Shown piece by piece: positions 54,849 to 64,000 of a DNA stretch of 64,000 nucleotides. The DNA comes from an uncultured Agrobacterium sp. (lineage in GTDB: Bacteria > Pseudomonadota > Alphaproteobacteria > Rhizobiales > Rhizobiaceae): the NCBI GenBank assembly GCA_913777615.1, contig CAJYTK010000001.1:1-64000 (forward strand), written 5' to 3'. A program made the translations under genes and the position numbers. Numbering within the stretch: position 1 is the first letter of the stretch; each line of letters begins with the position of its first letter. Under the pieces are notes generated by a model. That model was not told the origin of the DNA. It made no database searches and saw only the letters and a list, made by a program, of their open reading frames with translations.

Positions 54849-56558
54849 TCAGAACAGGAAGTAGCGCTGCGCCATGGGCAGCACTGTTGCCGGTTCACAG
54901 GTCAGTAGCTCGCCATCAGCGCGCACCTCGTAGGTTTCAGGGTCCACTTCGATATGCGGGGTCAGCTTATTGTGGATCATCGAAGCCTTCGAGATACCGC
55001 CGCGGACATTCCTCACTGCCACCAGATTCTTGGCCACGCCGAGACGCTGGGCCAAGCCGCCATCGAGCGAGGCCTGCGAGACGAAGGTGACGGAGGAATT
55101 GGTGCGCAGCTTGCCGTAAGCGGCAAACATCGGGCGATAATGCATAGGCTGCGGCGTGGGGATCGACGCGTTCGGATCACCCATAGGAGCTGCCGCAATC
55201 GAGCCGCCGAGCAGCACCATCTCCGGCTTCACGCCGAAGAAGGCAGGCGACCATAAAACGAGATCGGCGCGCTTGCCGACTTCGACCGAGCCGATCTCGT
55301 GGCTCACACCATGGGCAATGGCCGGGTTGATCGTGTATTTGGCAATGTAACGGCGAACACGGAAATTATCGTTCTCGCCCGTCTCTTCCTTCAGGCGACC
55401 ACGCTGGCGCTTCATCTTGTCAGCCGTCTGCCAGGTACGGATGGCGACTTCGCCGACACGACCCATCGCCTGGCTATCGGAGGAAATGATCGAGAAGGCG
55501 CCGAGATCGTGCAGAATATCTTCCGCCGCAATCGTCTCCTTACGGATGCGGCTTTCGGCAAAGGCGATGTCTTCCGGGATTGACGGCGACAGATGGTGGC
55601 AGACCATCAGCATGTCCAGATGCTCGGCCAGCGTGTTCACCGTATAGGGGCGCGTCGGATTGGTGGAAGACGGAATGACGTTGGGGTTGCCGCAGATCTT
55701 GATGATATCCGGCGCGTGACCGCCACCCGCACCTTCCGTGTGGAAAGCGTGGATCGTGCGGCCCTTGATGGCGGCCACCGTGTCTTCCACGAAGCCGCTT
55801 TCGTTCAGCGTGTCGGTGTGGATCATCACCTGCACATCGAAGGCGTCGGCTACCGTCAGGCAATTGTCGATGGCGGCAGGCGTCGTGCCCCAGTCCTCAT
55901 GCAGCTTCAGCGAGGAAGCACCGGCGAGGATCATTTCTTCCAGCGGCTTCGGCAGCGAGGCATTGCCCTTGCCGGCAAGCGCCAGGTTCATCGGGAAGCC
56001 GTCGAAGCTTTCGATCATCCGTTCGATATGCCATGCGCCAGTACAGGTAGTGGCAAGCGTTCCGTGCGCCGGACCCGAACCGCCGCCCAGCATGCAGGTG
56101 ACGCCGCTCATCAGCGCTTCTTCGATCTGCTGCGGGCAGATATAATGAATGTGAGCGTCCATGCCGCCGGCGGTCAGGATCTTGCCCTCGCCCGCAATCG
56201 CCTCCGTCGAAGGCCCGACGATGATGGTGACGCCCGGCTGCGTATCCGGGTTGCCCGCCTTGCCGATGCCGTGAATGCGACCGTCCTTCAAGCCCACATC
56301 GGCCTTGTAGACGCCGGAGTGATCGACGATCACCACATTGGTGATCACCGTGTCCACCGCGCCTTCAGCACGGGTAGCCTGGCTCTGGCCCATGCCATCA
56401 CGAATAACCTTGCCGCCGCCGAATTTCACCTCTTCGCCATAGGTGGTGAAATCCTTCTCGATCTCGATGAACAGTTCCGTATCGGCCAGGCGCACCTTGT
56501 CGCCGGTGGTCGGACCGAACATGCTGGCATAGGCGGCGCGGGAAATCTTGTAGGACAT
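54849..56558 (-). CDS. ureC: UreC, urease alpha subunit
   Basis: The 569-residue catalytic subunit. The first metal motif is [13 protein letters not shown], the carbamylated-lysine region is [14 protein letters not shown], the flap carries [21 protein letters not shown] (catalytic His in this loop), and [10 protein letters not shown] gives another ligand. It hydrolyses urea to ammonia and carbamate at a di-nickel site. Standard length. It starts four bases after the sialyltransferase-like gene stop. Confidence 0.97.
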   Translation of the reverse strand: MSYKISRAAYASMFGPTTGDKVRLADTELFIEIEKDFTTYGEEVKFGGGKVIRDGMGQSQATRAEGAVDTVITNVVIVDHSGVYKADVGLKDGRIHGIGKAGNPDTQPGVTIIVGPSTEAIAGEGKILTAGGMDAHIHYICPQQIEEALMSGVTCMLGGGSGPAHGTLATTCTGAWHIERMIESFDGFPMNLALAGKGNASLPKPLEEMILAGASSLKLHEDWGTTPAAIDNCLTVADAFDVQVMIHTDTLNESGFVEDTVAAIKGRTIHAFHTEGAGGGHAPDIIKICGNPNVIPSSTNPTRPYTVNTLAEHLDMLMVCHHLSPSIPEDIAFAESRIRKETIAAEDILHDLGAFSIISSDSQAMGRVGEVAIRTWQTADKMKRQRGRLKEETGENDNFRVRRYIAKYTINPAIAHGVSHEIGSVEVGKRADLVLWSPAFFGVKPEMVLLGGSIAAAPMGDPNASIPTPQPMHYRPMFAAYGKLRTNSSVTFVSQASLDGGLAQRLGVAKNLVAVRNVRGGISKASMIHNKLTPHIEVDPETYEVRADGELLTCEPATVLPMAQRYFLF

Positions 56559-56562
56559 GGGT

Positions 56563-57204
56563 TCAGGCTCCTTCGGAGACAGAGAATTTCGATACGGAAG
56601 GCAGTCTTCTCAGCCTTCCCTGACCGACCAGCAGATCGACCAACTGTTTTTCGGCAATAAAGGGATGCCCGTCCCAACCTTGATGACCAAAACCGGCAAT
56701 AGACACCTCGTCTCCCTCCACCATCCTGTCGAGCATATGGCGAATGGTCACGAGCCCGCTGCTCGGGCACACATAATTCTGCGATGAGAGGGATCTCAAC
56801 TCACCGTCCAGACGATCATGCACCTGCCTGTCTATGATAAGATGCGTCTTTCCGGTCTCGGCAGCGATAGCCGCAAAGCCCACGCTGTAATCGACGCAGA
56901 AATCCTCAAGTTCAGGGCGGTCGCGGCGAATGTCAGGTTCCATTTCGCTGAACTTCGCCGGGTCGCGGACGCACCAGATCGCCGTGGCAGACACGACGCC
57001 CGGGCTTTCGCGCCAATGCCTCTCCTGGGTCATCTCGCGTCCCGGACGGCCGGTATTGCACACGGCAACGACATCGGTGCGCCTACCGCCTGCGCCGAGC
57101 GAGCGGCAATGATTGAAGCGAATGACGATGTCCGCACGGTCGATGACATCCGCCACCCCGTCCGGCACCTCTCCATTTCCAACAATCATGATCCTGCGGC
57201 CCAT
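56563..57204 (-). CDS. Sialyltransferase-like (GT29) protein in urease operon
   Basis: A 213-residue protein, often labelled urease operon accessory protein in this group. The N-terminus [20 protein letters not shown] followed by DIVIRFNHC resembles sialylmotif L of GT29 sialyltransferases, and [20 protein letters not shown] with [13 protein letters not shown] resembles sialylmotif S. No signal or membrane segment is present. Its job with urease is unknown. The ATG at 57204 lies 8 bases past the LprI-like stop; an ATG at 57243 would overlap that gene. Confidence 0.8.
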   Translation of the reverse strand: MGRRIMIVGNGEVPDGVADVIDRADIVIRFNHCRSLGAGGRRTDVVAVCNTGRPGREMTQERHWRESPGVVSATAIWCVRDPAKFSEMEPDIRRDRPELEDFCVDYSVGFAAIAAETGKTHLIIDRQVHDRLDGELRSLSSQNYVCPSSGLVTIRHMLDRMVEGDEVSIAGFGHQGWDGHPFIAEKQLVDLLVGQGRLRRLPSVSKFSVSEGA

Positions 57205-57211
57205 TTCTCGA

Positions 57212-57634
57212 TCAAAAACCTTCCGAAAGTGCGCGCAGTTCATCCGTGCGCTTGCGGCTCATATCGGCAAGGCAGGACGCGACCAGTTGCGGCTCCATGG
57301 AACCGCCACGCGCCTGAAATCCTTCGAAGTCACAATTGGCATCGCGAAAGGCAACCCATGCGCGCTGGGCGGCAACAAGCGCATCGACGGCACCCTTGGT
57401 GCTCTCATCAGCACTTTTGTCGCGCTCGGCCAGAAGCTTGCGAAGCTTCTGGTACTGGACATTCAAGTCCTTGTCGGCCTTGTCATAGTCTTCACCGGCG
57501 CACTGGGTCATTTCCATCTGCGTTTGCGGATTGGCGCAATTCACCTTGTCTTCCTGGGAGAATGCGCCTGTCGCGCCACCCACGCCCACCAGAAAAACGG
57601 ACGCCGACAGACTGAGGAACGAGCGCTTCGACAT
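57212..57634 (-). CDS. LprI-like (DUF1311) exported protein
   Basis: A 140-residue secreted protein. The signal peptide is FLSLSASVFLVGVGGATGAFS. The DUF1311/LprI domain has CANPQTQMEMTQCAGEDYDKADKDLN and AAQRAWVAFRDANCDFE, with four cysteines likely in two disulfides. Family members include lysozyme inhibitors. Its ATG overlaps the ureB stop by one base. A periplasmic protein inside a cytosolic urease operon is unusual, but its position is tightly coupled. Confidence 0.85.
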   Translation of the reverse strand: MSKRSFLSLSASVFLVGVGGATGAFSQEDKVNCANPQTQMEMTQCAGEDYDKADKDLNVQYQKLRKLLAERDKSADESTKGAVDALVAAQRAWVAFRDANCDFEGFQARGGSMEPQLVASCLADMSRKRTDELRALSEGF

Positions 57635-57939
57635 CAGAGCTTTCCCATGACCTGCTGGCGAAAGCCGTAAACCTCGCGCTTGCCGGAAAACGGCACCAGC
57701 GTTACCTCGCGCTTCTGCCCCGGCTCGAAACGTACCGCCGTACCGGCTGGAATATCGAGCCGCATGCCGCGTGCCTTGTCACGTTCAAAGATCAGCCCGG
57801 CATTGGTCTCGAAGAAATGGTAGTGGCTGCCAACCTGAACCGGACGGTCACCGGAATTGGCAACCTCGATGGTGATCGTCGGCTGGCCGGCATTGAGCTC
57901 TATCGTGCCCTCGGCAGCAATGATCTCGCCTGGTATCAT
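57634..57939 (-). CDS. ureB: UreB, urease beta subunit
   Basis: The 101-residue beta subunit. It begins [18 protein letters not shown] and contains [20 protein letters not shown] and [17 protein letters not shown], the standard beta-barrel signatures. It has no catalytic residues and supports UreC in the (ABC)3 complex. AAGGGAGA lies before the ATG. It lies 80 bases after ureA. Confidence 0.96.
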   Translation of the reverse strand: MIPGEIIAAEGTIELNAGQPTITIEVANSGDRPVQVGSHYHFFETNAGLIFERDKARGMRLDIPAGTAVRFEPGQKREVTLVPFSGKREVYGFRQQVMGKL

Positions 57940-58019
57940 CGCGGTTCTCCCTTCAGCGTGTCCAGCAAAAGCCTGAGCGGTTTTGCCTTGGCAAATGCAT
58001 AAAACAAAATTGGTCGGCC

Positions 58020-58322
58020 TTAACGGATCGGCTCATGCACGGTGACGAGCTTGGTGCCGTCCGGGAAAGTGGCTTCCACCTGCACGTCATGGATCATCTC
58101 GGCGATGCCTTCCATGACCTGGTCGCGTGAAATCACATGCGCGCCCGCTTCCATCAGTTCGGCCACGGCGCGGCCATCGCGCGCGCCTTCCACCACATAG
58201 TCGGTGATCAGCGCGATCGCCTCGGGATAGTTGAGTTTCACGCCGCGTTCGAGCCGCCGGCGTGCCACCATGGCGGCCATGGAGATCAGGAGCTTGTCTT
58301 TTTCCCGGGGAGTAAGGTTCAT
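58020..58322 (-). CDS. ureA: UreA, urease gamma subunit
   Basis: The 100-residue gamma subunit. It begins [20 protein letters not shown], followed by [25 protein letters not shown] and [15 protein letters not shown] at the C-terminus, all diagnostic. It forms part of the urease trimer. It lies 118 bases after ureD. Confidence 0.97.
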   Translation of the reverse strand: MNLTPREKDKLLISMAAMVARRRLERGVKLNYPEAIALITDYVVEGARDGRAVAELMEAGAHVISRDQVMEGIAEMIHDVQVEATFPDGTKLVTVHEPIR

Positions 58323-58440
58323 CGTCGTCCCATTCCAGCGCGGCGTGGTCCCTCAACGAAAAAGGGCACGCTTCAATTCATCGTAGCTGCACAGGCACTT
58401 AACTGAAATTCCAGACGGTTCTACAGTCGCTGCGCCAGCG

Positions 58441-59271
58441 TCACAGATTCCAGACTTTCGGCACTGGCGCGCCATTTCGCAAGAGCGAAATGATGGGAAA
58501 AAGCATTTTTCTTAAGGAGAATCCGTCCGCAGCAGATAGCCGAACGACGAGCTTTCCCTGCCATTCGCTGGCGCCGCCGCTTTCTCCGGCAAACGCCCTA
58601 ATTTTAGGCAGCAAGGCCTCAGCCAGCGGGCCGATATAGAGAATGGTGGCAAAGGCGACGCGGCCTGATAGCACTGATGCATGCTGCGTCAGGTCGGCAA
58701 TGCGGCCGTCGAGGAAAAGCTCCTCCGCATGGATAAGTTTGCCGCCGTGACGAATGCGCCAGCGGTCCCGAAACAGCCCCTCCTCCATCGCTTCGCCCAT
58801 GGCTTGGCGACCGAGCAAGACCGCCTCGACGGCGAGGAATTCGGATGAGGCATGTAGGTTGGCATCCAGCCTGCGGGTCAGCGAGGCGCGGTCGAACAGA
58901 ATTGTTTCCTGGGGAAGCCAATGGAGCCGGGTGTTTTCCTCGGCCGTGACGTGGACGGAGACAGCAGCCGTGCCGGCAGCAGCCTTGTAGACCTTTTCGC
59001 AGGCCTGCGTCGTCACGACCAGACTGGTACCGGCCTTGGCATGGGCCTGCCATTCCAATTCGTCTCCCCCGGTCAAGCCGCCGGAGGAGTTGATGAGAAT
59101 GGCTTCCATTTCATTGGAAAACGTATCGGGAAGCCTGATCTTGGCGCAGCCTTCCTGAAACAGTTCGTCCAGACGGCTGCGGCCATTCAGGGCTTTGGTT
59201 ACAATGCGTCCTCGGCCACGGGCGCGCTGCGGACGGGGTTGGCTGAGGCTTTCAAGGACTGGCTGCTGCAC
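58441..59271 (-). CDS. ureD: UreD, urease accessory protein
   Basis: A 276-residue accessory protein (UreD/UreH), scaffold for nickel insertion. Conserved blocks are [45 protein letters not shown] and [13 protein letters not shown]. The start is taken as GTG at 59271, with GGAG five bases upstream, giving 13 residues before the conserved [12 protein letters not shown]. This start lies inside the end of the upstream esterase gene, a 73-base out-of-frame overlap. Confidence 0.92.
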   Translation of the reverse strand: MQQPVLESLSQPRPQRARGRGRIVTKALNGRSRLDELFQEGCAKIRLPDTFSNEMEAILINSSGGLTGGDELEWQAHAKAGTSLVVTTQACEKVYKAAAGTAAVSVHVTAEENTRLHWLPQETILFDRASLTRRLDANLHASSEFLAVEAVLLGRQAMGEAMEEGLFRDRWRIRHGGKLIHAEELFLDGRIADLTQHASVLSGRVAFATILYIGPLAEALLPKIRAFAGESGGASEWQGKLVVRLSAADGFSLRKMLFPIISLLRNGAPVPKVWNL

Positions 59272-60416
59272 GTCGTCTCCGAGGGCTTCGCGGATGCGGA
59301 AACCGCTTTCACAGAGCAATCCGTCTTCGACGTTGCGTCGACAACCATCTGCCCTTCCGTATTCTGGAAGAAATCCCACATTCTTTCGGCGGCATCAACC
59401 TGTCTTGCGCTCTCATCTCCCGCAGTTTTGCGGTCGACCGCAGGCTGCGCCTTCGGCGTTACGTCGCTGCCGGGCTTGCGGGTCAAAACAGCAGACGTTG
59501 CAATCACTTCCGATTTCATCGTGGCGCGTGGCCAGGCGTGATCCCAGGCGTCGATCACATAGGAATGGATGCGCGAACCGCTCTTGCAGACATCGTAGGA
59601 ATTGACGGTGAAATTGCCGAGCGACTTGCTTTTCACCGCGCCCTTGCAGCCATCGAGCTCGGCCCAACGCTTCAGCGCCGTCTCGCCGCCATACTGCCAG
59701 TAAGGCTTTCCGCCACCCTGATAGGGATTGGCAGGATCCTTCGTGCCGGCGAACGCGATGATCGACATGGGCTTGGCAGGCGTGCAGCTTGCCATATCCG
59801 GACGCCAGCGGCCTTCGGCTTCGACCGGGACGCCAGCACGCAACGAGGCCACGAAGCCCGCCGCGGCAAAATCATTGCTGCCGCTGCACAGATACTGCGA
59901 CAGCATGCGCCCGCCGCCGGAATAGCCGGAGCCATAGAAGCGCTCTTCATCGACACAGAACTTGGATTTTACCATGGAGACTGCATCGCGAATGAAGGAC
60001 ACCTCATCCAGCCCGCCCGGCCTGGTGGTCACACCCGGCACGTTCCAGGCATGTGTATTCGGCAATTCTCCATCGAGACTACCCTGCAGTGCCACGACCA
60101 TCACGCCCGTGCGCTCGGCGACCTTGTCCCAGCCGCTACGGTCCAGTTGGCCATTCGGGTTGCTGTTGCTGCCATGAAAATCGAAAACGACCGGTACCGG
60201 CTTCGATCCATCATAAGAGGATGGAACGAAATAGACGCCCTCGCGTTCTGAACCCTGTGACATGAGCGAAAACTCATGCCGCCCCGGCTTCACAGCCTGA
60301 CCGCACATCGATGCCGATGCAGCGGCGCTCATGCTTGTTAGGATTGCAAAACCTGCAAACAGCGTTTTGGCAGGAAATGTGAACCGGAACGTCCGGCCAG
60401 CAACAGTCAAATTCAT
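59199..60416 (-). CDS. Exported PHB-depolymerase-like esterase
   Basis: A 405-residue secreted esterase (LpqC/PHB-depolymerase type). The signal peptide lies in [20 protein letters not shown] with cleavage after SAAASA. The oxyanion region is [14 protein letters not shown], the nucleophile [11 protein letters not shown] (G-x-S-x-G), and the histidine in IDAWDHAWP. It may cleave polyhydroxyalkanoate or plant feruloyl esters. ATG 60416 follows AAAGGCG; the frame extends further up without support. Its last 24 codons overlap ureD out of frame. Confidence 0.85.
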   Translation of the reverse strand: MNLTVAGRTFRFTFPAKTLFAGFAILTSMSAAASASMCGQAVKPGRHEFSLMSQGSEREGVYFVPSSYDGSKPVPVVFDFHGSNSNPNGQLDRSGWDKVAERTGVMVVALQGSLDGELPNTHAWNVPGVTTRPGGLDEVSFIRDAVSMVKSKFCVDEERFYGSGYSGGGRMLSQYLCSGSNDFAAAGFVASLRAGVPVEAEGRWRPDMASCTPAKPMSIIAFAGTKDPANPYQGGGKPYWQYGGETALKRWAELDGCKGAVKSKSLGNFTVNSYDVCKSGSRIHSYVIDAWDHAWPRATMKSEVIATSAVLTRKPGSDVTPKAQPAVDRKTAGDESARQVDAAERMWDFFQNTEGQMVVDATSKTDCSVKAVSASAKPSETTCSSQSLKASANPVRSAPVAEDAL

Positions 60417-60587
60417 CGGCACGCCTTTGATTGGCACAGTTCCCCGACAAGATGCCGGAAAATTCGCGGAATGTAAGGGATCGACGGTGGCGGCGTGCAA
60501 AAGACCTCGTGGGGGTGTCTTGCAAGCAGCATTCATGGTGCCAATAACACAGGATTTTGGTGAATGAAATGTAAAAGCCCGCATGAA

Positions 60588-60609
60588 AGCCATGCTTGAG
60601 CGCATGGCT
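60588..60609 (-). terminator. Hairpin after urt operon
   Basis: AGCCATGC / GCATGGCT, a perfect 8-bp stem with a 6-base loop, 50 bases downstream of urtE. On the minus strand it is followed by TTTC, a weak U-run. Confidence 0.55.
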
Positions 60610-60659
60610 GTTCACTTTATCACGAGGTTTTTATTACAGCGTGAGCAAATCCGCAGCAA

Positions 60660-61355
60660 CTATACTGTCAAATGCCGCCGCGCTTCCGGCGTGTCGAGCG
60701 TTTCCGCCGCACCTTGATGCACCACCTCACCCCGATCCATGATGTAGACGTAATCGGCAAGCTCACGGCAGAAGTCCAGATACTGCTCGACAAGCAGGAT
60801 CGCCATGCCGGTCGAGTCCCTTAGATACTTTATGGCCCGGCCAATATCCTTGATGATCGAGGGCTGAATGCCTTCGGTCGGCTCGTCCAGCACCAGGATC
60901 TTAGGTCTCGTCACCAACGCCCGGCCAATTGCGAGCTGCTGTTGCTGCCCGCCGGAAAGGTCGCCGCCGCGGCGTGACAACATGGTTTGCAGCACCGGAA
61001 ACAGGCTAAAAATATCGTCAGGAATAAACCGCTCCTTTCGGGGCAGAGGCGCATATCCGCTCTCCAGATTTTCCTGCACCGTCAGCAACGGAAAGATTTC
61101 GCGCCCCTGCGGCACGTATCCCACACCGCGCTTTGCCCGCTGGTAGGGTGCAAGTCCATTTAGGCTCTCTCCACCAAAGGTAATCGAGCCGCCGCTGATG
61201 GCATGCTGCCCGGTGACGGCGCGCAACAGCGAACTCTTGCCCACACCATTACGGCCCAGAACGCAGGTGATCTTCCCCATCTCAGCATTCAGCGAAATGC
61301 CACGCAAAGCCTGTGCTGCGCCATAGTGAAGATTGATGTTTTCGACGCTTAGCAT
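60660..61355 (-). CDS. urtE: UrtE, urea ABC transporter ATPase
   Basis: A 231-residue ATPase of the LivF-type branched-chain family. Walker A is LGRNGVGKSSLLRAV, the signature LSGGQQQQLAIGRAL, Walker B ILVLDEPTEGIQPSI; the EGIQPSII run is typical of UrtE. It energises urea import together with UrtD. ATG 61355 lies two bases after urtD; a longer frame lies within urtD. Confidence 0.95.
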   Translation of the reverse strand: MLSVENINLHYGAAQALRGISLNAEMGKITCVLGRNGVGKSSLLRAVTGQHAISGGSITFGGESLNGLAPYQRAKRGVGYVPQGREIFPLLTVQENLESGYAPLPRKERFIPDDIFSLFPVLQTMLSRRGGDLSGGQQQQLAIGRALVTRPKILVLDEPTEGIQPSIIKDIGRAIKYLRDSTGMAILLVEQYLDFCRELADYVYIMDRGEVVHQGAAETLDTPEARRHLTV

Positions 61356-61357
61356 GT

Positions 61358-62119
61358 TCACCGCCCCAGATAATTCTCGATGACCTTCGGATCGTTCGAA
61401 ACGAAATCGATCGATCCCTCGGCCAGCACGGAGCCTTCGGCAAGGCATGTCACCTTGACGCCAAGCTCGCGGATGAAGCCCATGTCGTGTTCCACCACCA
61501 CCACGGAACGGGTCTTGGCGATTTCCTTCAACAGCACCGCCGTTTCCGCCGTCTCGGCGTCCGTCATACCCGCCACCGGTTCATCCACCAGCAGAAGCTT
61601 CGGCTCCTGAGCGAGCAGCATGCCAATTTCCAGCCACTGTTTCTGGCCGTGGGAGAGATTGGCCGCAAGATCATCTCGGCGGTAGCCGAGGCGCACAGTT
61701 GCGAGGATTTCCTCGATGCGCGCCTTGTCTTCCTCCGTCAGCCGGTAGAACAGCGTGGCGAAGACGCCGCGTTTGCGGTTCAGCGCCAGTTCCAGATTGT
61801 CCCAGACCGTGTGGCTTTCGAAAACGGTCGGCTTCTGAAATTTCCGGCCGATGCCGAGCTGGGCGATGTCCGCCTCGTCCTTCTTCGTCAGGTCGATCTG
61901 GTCTTCGAACAGCACCGTGCCGCTGTCAGGCCGCGTCTTGCCGGTGATGATGTCCATCATCGTCGTCTTGCCGGCTCCATTCGGGCCGATAATGGCGCGC
62001 AACTCGCCGGGCTCCACCACAAAGGAGAGAGAGTTCAGCGCCCGGAAGCCATCGAAGGAAACGGAAACGCCGTCGAGATAGAGCAGGCTTTTTGCTCTCG
62101 TATCAGAAACTGTGTTCAT
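61358..62119 (-). CDS. urtD: UrtD, urea ABC transporter ATPase
   Basis: A 253-residue ATPase of the LivG type. Walker A is IGPNGAGKTTMMDII, then GRKFQKPTVFESHTVWDNL, signature LSHGQKQWLEIGMLL, and Walker B LLLVDEPVAGMTDAE, a UrtD-like sequence. It pairs with UrtE. The ATG at 62119 is seven bases after urtC; the longer frame is inside urtC. Confidence 0.95.
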   Translation of the reverse strand: MNTVSDTRAKSLLYLDGVSVSFDGFRALNSLSFVVEPGELRAIIGPNGAGKTTMMDIITGKTRPDSGTVLFEDQIDLTKKDEADIAQLGIGRKFQKPTVFESHTVWDNLELALNRKRGVFATLFYRLTEEDKARIEEILATVRLGYRRDDLAANLSHGQKQWLEIGMLLAQEPKLLLVDEPVAGMTDAETAETAVLLKEIAKTRSVVVVEHDMGFIRELGVKVTCLAEGSVLAEGSIDFVSNDPKVIENYLGR

Positions 62120-62126
62120 ATCCGCC

Positions 62127-63296
62127 TCACTCCGCTGCCTGATGCGCCACCGCATCGTCATTGCCAGGCTTTGCCGGGTTGTCTTTGGGCTTTGCACTCT
62201 TGCCGCGACGGCCCGCCATAGTGTGCTGGATGGTGCCGACAATGCCCTTGGGGAAGAACAGCGTCACGGCGATGAAGAGGCCGCCCAGCGCAAAGAGCCA
62301 GAACTCGGGAAAGGCGCCGGTAAAATAGCTCTTGCCGCCATTGACCAGCAGCGCGCCGATGATTGGCCCGATCAGCGTGCCGCGACCGCCAACGGCCGTC
62401 CACACAACCACTTCGATCGAGTTGGCCGGCGCGAACTCTCCCGGATTGATGATGCCCACCTGCGGCACGAAGAGCGCGCCGGCAATACCTGCCATCATCG
62501 CCGAAACCACGAAGGTGAAGAGCTTGATGTTTTCGACGCGAAAGCCAAGGAAGCGAACGCGGCTTTCGGCATCGCGCACACCCACCAGCACCTTGCCGAA
62601 TTTGGAATTGACGATGCCTGATGCAATTATCAGCGACAGCGCCAGCATCAGTGCCGTCATGGCAAAGAGCACCGCACGTGTGCCGCTCGACTGCACGGAG
62701 AAACCGAGGATGTCCTTGAAGTCTGTCAGGCCGTTATTGCCGCCAAAGCCCATGTCGTTGCGGAAGAAGGCAAGCAGCAGCGCATAGGTCATGGCCTGGG
62801 TGATGATCGACAGATAGACGCCGTTGACGCGAGAGCGGAAGGCGAACCAGCCGAAGATGAAGGCAAGCAGACCGGGCACGACCAGCACCATCAGCATGGC
62901 GAACCAGAACATGTCAAAGCCGTGCCAGAACCATGGCAGTTCCTTCCAGTTAAGGAACACCATGAAATCGGGAAGCACCGGATCGCCATAGACGCCGCGC
63001 GAGCCGATCTGGCGCATCAGATACATCCCCATCGCATAGCCGCCGAGCGCGAAGAAGGCGCCATGGCCAAGCGAGAGAATACCACAGTAACCCCAGACCA
63101 GATCGAGTGCCAAGGCCAGCAGCGCGTAGGCGAGATACTTGCCGAGCATCGACATCATATAGGTCGGCACATGCAGCGGGTTGCTGGGCGGCAAGAGCAG
63201 GTTCAGTGCCGGAATGATGAGCGCCACGGCCAGAATGATGCCGATGGCAATCGAGATGCGGCGGTCGAGAGCGCGAAGGAGAAAGCCGGTAATCAT
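62127..63296 (-). CDS. urtC: UrtC, urea ABC transporter permease
   Basis: A 389-residue inner-membrane permease of the LivM type with about ten helices. Family marks are LDLVWGYCGILSLGHGAFFALGGYAMGMYL and FVPQVGIINPGEFAPANSIEVVVW, the latter diagnostic for UrtC. The polar C-terminus (RRGKSAKPKDNPAKPGNDD) is cytosolic. Its ATG overlaps the urtB stop by four bases. Confidence 0.95.
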   Translation of the reverse strand: MITGFLLRALDRRISIAIGIILAVALIIPALNLLLPPSNPLHVPTYMMSMLGKYLAYALLALALDLVWGYCGILSLGHGAFFALGGYAMGMYLMRQIGSRGVYGDPVLPDFMVFLNWKELPWFWHGFDMFWFAMLMVLVVPGLLAFIFGWFAFRSRVNGVYLSIITQAMTYALLLAFFRNDMGFGGNNGLTDFKDILGFSVQSSGTRAVLFAMTALMLALSLIIASGIVNSKFGKVLVGVRDAESRVRFLGFRVENIKLFTFVVSAMMAGIAGALFVPQVGIINPGEFAPANSIEVVVWTAVGGRGTLIGPIIGALLVNGGKSYFTGAFPEFWLFALGGLFIAVTLFFPKGIVGTIQHTMAGRRGKSAKPKDNPAKPGNDDAVAHQAAE

Positions 63297-64000
63297 GCTT
63301 CGATCGCCCTTCCCTTGAGTGCGAAGAGACCACGCGGCCGCTTCTGGATGAACAGGATGATGAGGACGAGCACGAGGATCTTGCCGAGAACGGCGCCGAC
63401 GGTGGGCTCCAGGAATTTGTTGAGAACACCGAGCGACAGCGCGCCGACCAGCGTTCCCCAGAGATTGCCGACACCGCCGAAGACGACGACCATGAAGCTG
63501 TCGATGATGTAGCTCTGGCCGAGATTGGGCGAGACATTGTCTATCTGGCTGAGCGCCACACCGGCAAGACCGGCAACGCCCGAACCCAGCGCAAAGGTAA
63601 AGGCATCGACCCAGGGCGTCCTGATGCCCATGGAAGAGGCCATGCGCCGGTTCTGGGTCACGGCGCGCATCTGCAGGCCGAAGGAGGACCGCTTCAGAAG
63701 CAGAAGCAGAGCAAAGAAGACGGAAAGCGAGAAGCAGACGATCCAGACACGGTTCCAGGTGAAGTTCAGATAGCCGACGCTGAAGGAGCCGGACATCCAG
63801 CTGGGGCTGCCGACCTCGCGGTTGGTCGGCCCGAAGATGGAGCGCACACCCTGTTGCAGGATCAGCGAAATGCCCCAGGTGGCAAGCAGCGTTTCCAGCG
63901 GACGGCCATAGAGAAAGCGGATCACGCCGCGCTCGATGACGAGACCGACGAACCCGGTAGCCAGAAAAGCGACCGGAAGCGCAATGGCCAGCGACCAGTC
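63293..64000 (-). CDS. urtB: UrtB, urea ABC transporter permease (partial)
   Basis: The 3' part of a LivH-type permease, 235 codons up to the right edge, with its 5' end outside the window. It includes GRPLETLLATWGISLILQQGVRSIFG, ALGSGVAGLAGVALSQIDNVSPNLG and SFMVVVFGGVGNLWGT. The frame remains open to base 64000, so no start is assigned. It forms the urea channel with UrtC. The binding protein gene urtA should lie further right. Confidence 0.93.
   Translation of the reverse strand, partial: DWSLAIALPVAFLATGFVGLVIERGVIRFLYGRPLETLLATWGISLILQQGVRSIFGPTNREVGSPSWMSGSFSVGYLNFTWNRVWIVCFSLSVFFALLLLLKRSSFGLQMRAVTQNRRMASSMGIRTPWVDAFTFALGSGVAGLAGVALSQIDNVSPNLGQSYIIDSFMVVVFGGVGNLWGTLVGALSLGVLNKFLEPTVGAVLGKILVLVLIILFIQKRPRGLFALKGRAIEA

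Noticed and set aside
55593-56660. A 355-codon plus-strand frame
   Set aside because: Antisense to ureC; its low-complexity arginine/histidine/aspartate content is typical of a shadow frame.
1-64000. CRISPR arrays, rRNA genes, insertion sequences, phage genes
   Set aside because: No repeat-spacer pattern, rRNA sequence, transposase or phage structural gene was seen.

Overview
The window is chromosomal DNA from a member of the Rhizobiaceae, most likely Agrobacterium or a close Rhizobium relative. The best taxonomic marker is the divergent gbpR / chvE-gguA-gguB-gguC sugar-uptake locus. An Agrobacterium-type bigR sulfide operon, Brucella-type LOV histidine kinases and linked urease (ure) and urea-transport (urt) genes agree with this. 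Base composition, dense same-strand gene runs and frequent 1-8 nt overlaps are typical of an alphaproteobacterial chromosome. I see no rRNA, CRISPR array, intact insertion sequence or phage genes. One tRNA, tRNA-Arg(CCG), is present.

Layout. (1) 0-7.1 kb: a metallo-beta-lactamase-fold hydrolase, a methyltransferase, a secreted protein of unknown function, a LOV-PAS-HWE photoreceptor kinase, a beta-helix-like protein and a VOC protein, with some coding-like remnants. (2) 7.2-13.5 kb: gguC, gguB, gguA and chvE on the minus strand, with LysR regulator gbpR divergent. A very stable hairpin separates chvE from the transporter genes. (3) 13.6-15.2 kb: a J-domain-like protein, a small membrane protein and a MarR regulator with a clear terminator. 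(4) 15.6-25 kb: tRNA-Arg followed by a partly decayed region. It holds a PliG-like gene with an internal amber codon, a CPBP protease and a cytochrome b561 gene that lost their facing 3' halves at one junction, and a VOC stub. A second LOV-HWE kinase with a single-domain response regulator, an FkbM-type methyltransferase, a GT8-like glycosyltransferase with an N-terminal trefoil-like region, and two small secreted proteins follow. (5) 25.1-27.6 kb: blh-bigR and two YeeE/YedE-type membrane proteins, a sulfide-detoxification operon with a 22-bp operator palindrome. (6) 27.7-32.9 kb: a third HWE kinase, then arsR-acr3-arsC-arsH, and convergent to it an ArsK-like MFS exporter with a frameshifted arsR. 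(7) 33-37.7 kb: an alpha/beta hydrolase and a probable membrane-lipid modification cluster (DUF2177, DUF2147, DUF1295, CFA-synthase-like, membrane protein). (8) 37.9-45.4 kb: phosphomannomutase, truncated hemoglobin with DUF423, DUF2254, an orphan peptide-type binding protein with a GH1 glucosidase, and DUF2325. (9) 45.8-51.3 kb: an RND efflux pair and a Crp/Fnr regulator next to a perfect FNR-type box. (10) 51.5-64 kb, all minus: urtB(partial)-urtC-urtD-urtE, a secreted PHB-depolymerase-like esterase, ureD-ureA-ureB, an LprI-like protein, a sialyltransferase-like (GT29) protein, ureC, a terminator, then a GGDEF gene and ureE-ureF-ureG.

How the parts work together. The urt genes import urea and the ure genes hydrolyse it. 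ChvE/Ggu bind and import aldoses, and ChvE in Agrobacterium also feeds sugar sensing. The blh and ars operons handle sulfide and arsenic. The two LOV kinases suggest blue-light input, which in Brucella and other Rhizobiales feeds general stress and lifestyle switching. Coordinates for several genes use an internal start supported by a ribosome-binding site instead of the longest open frame.
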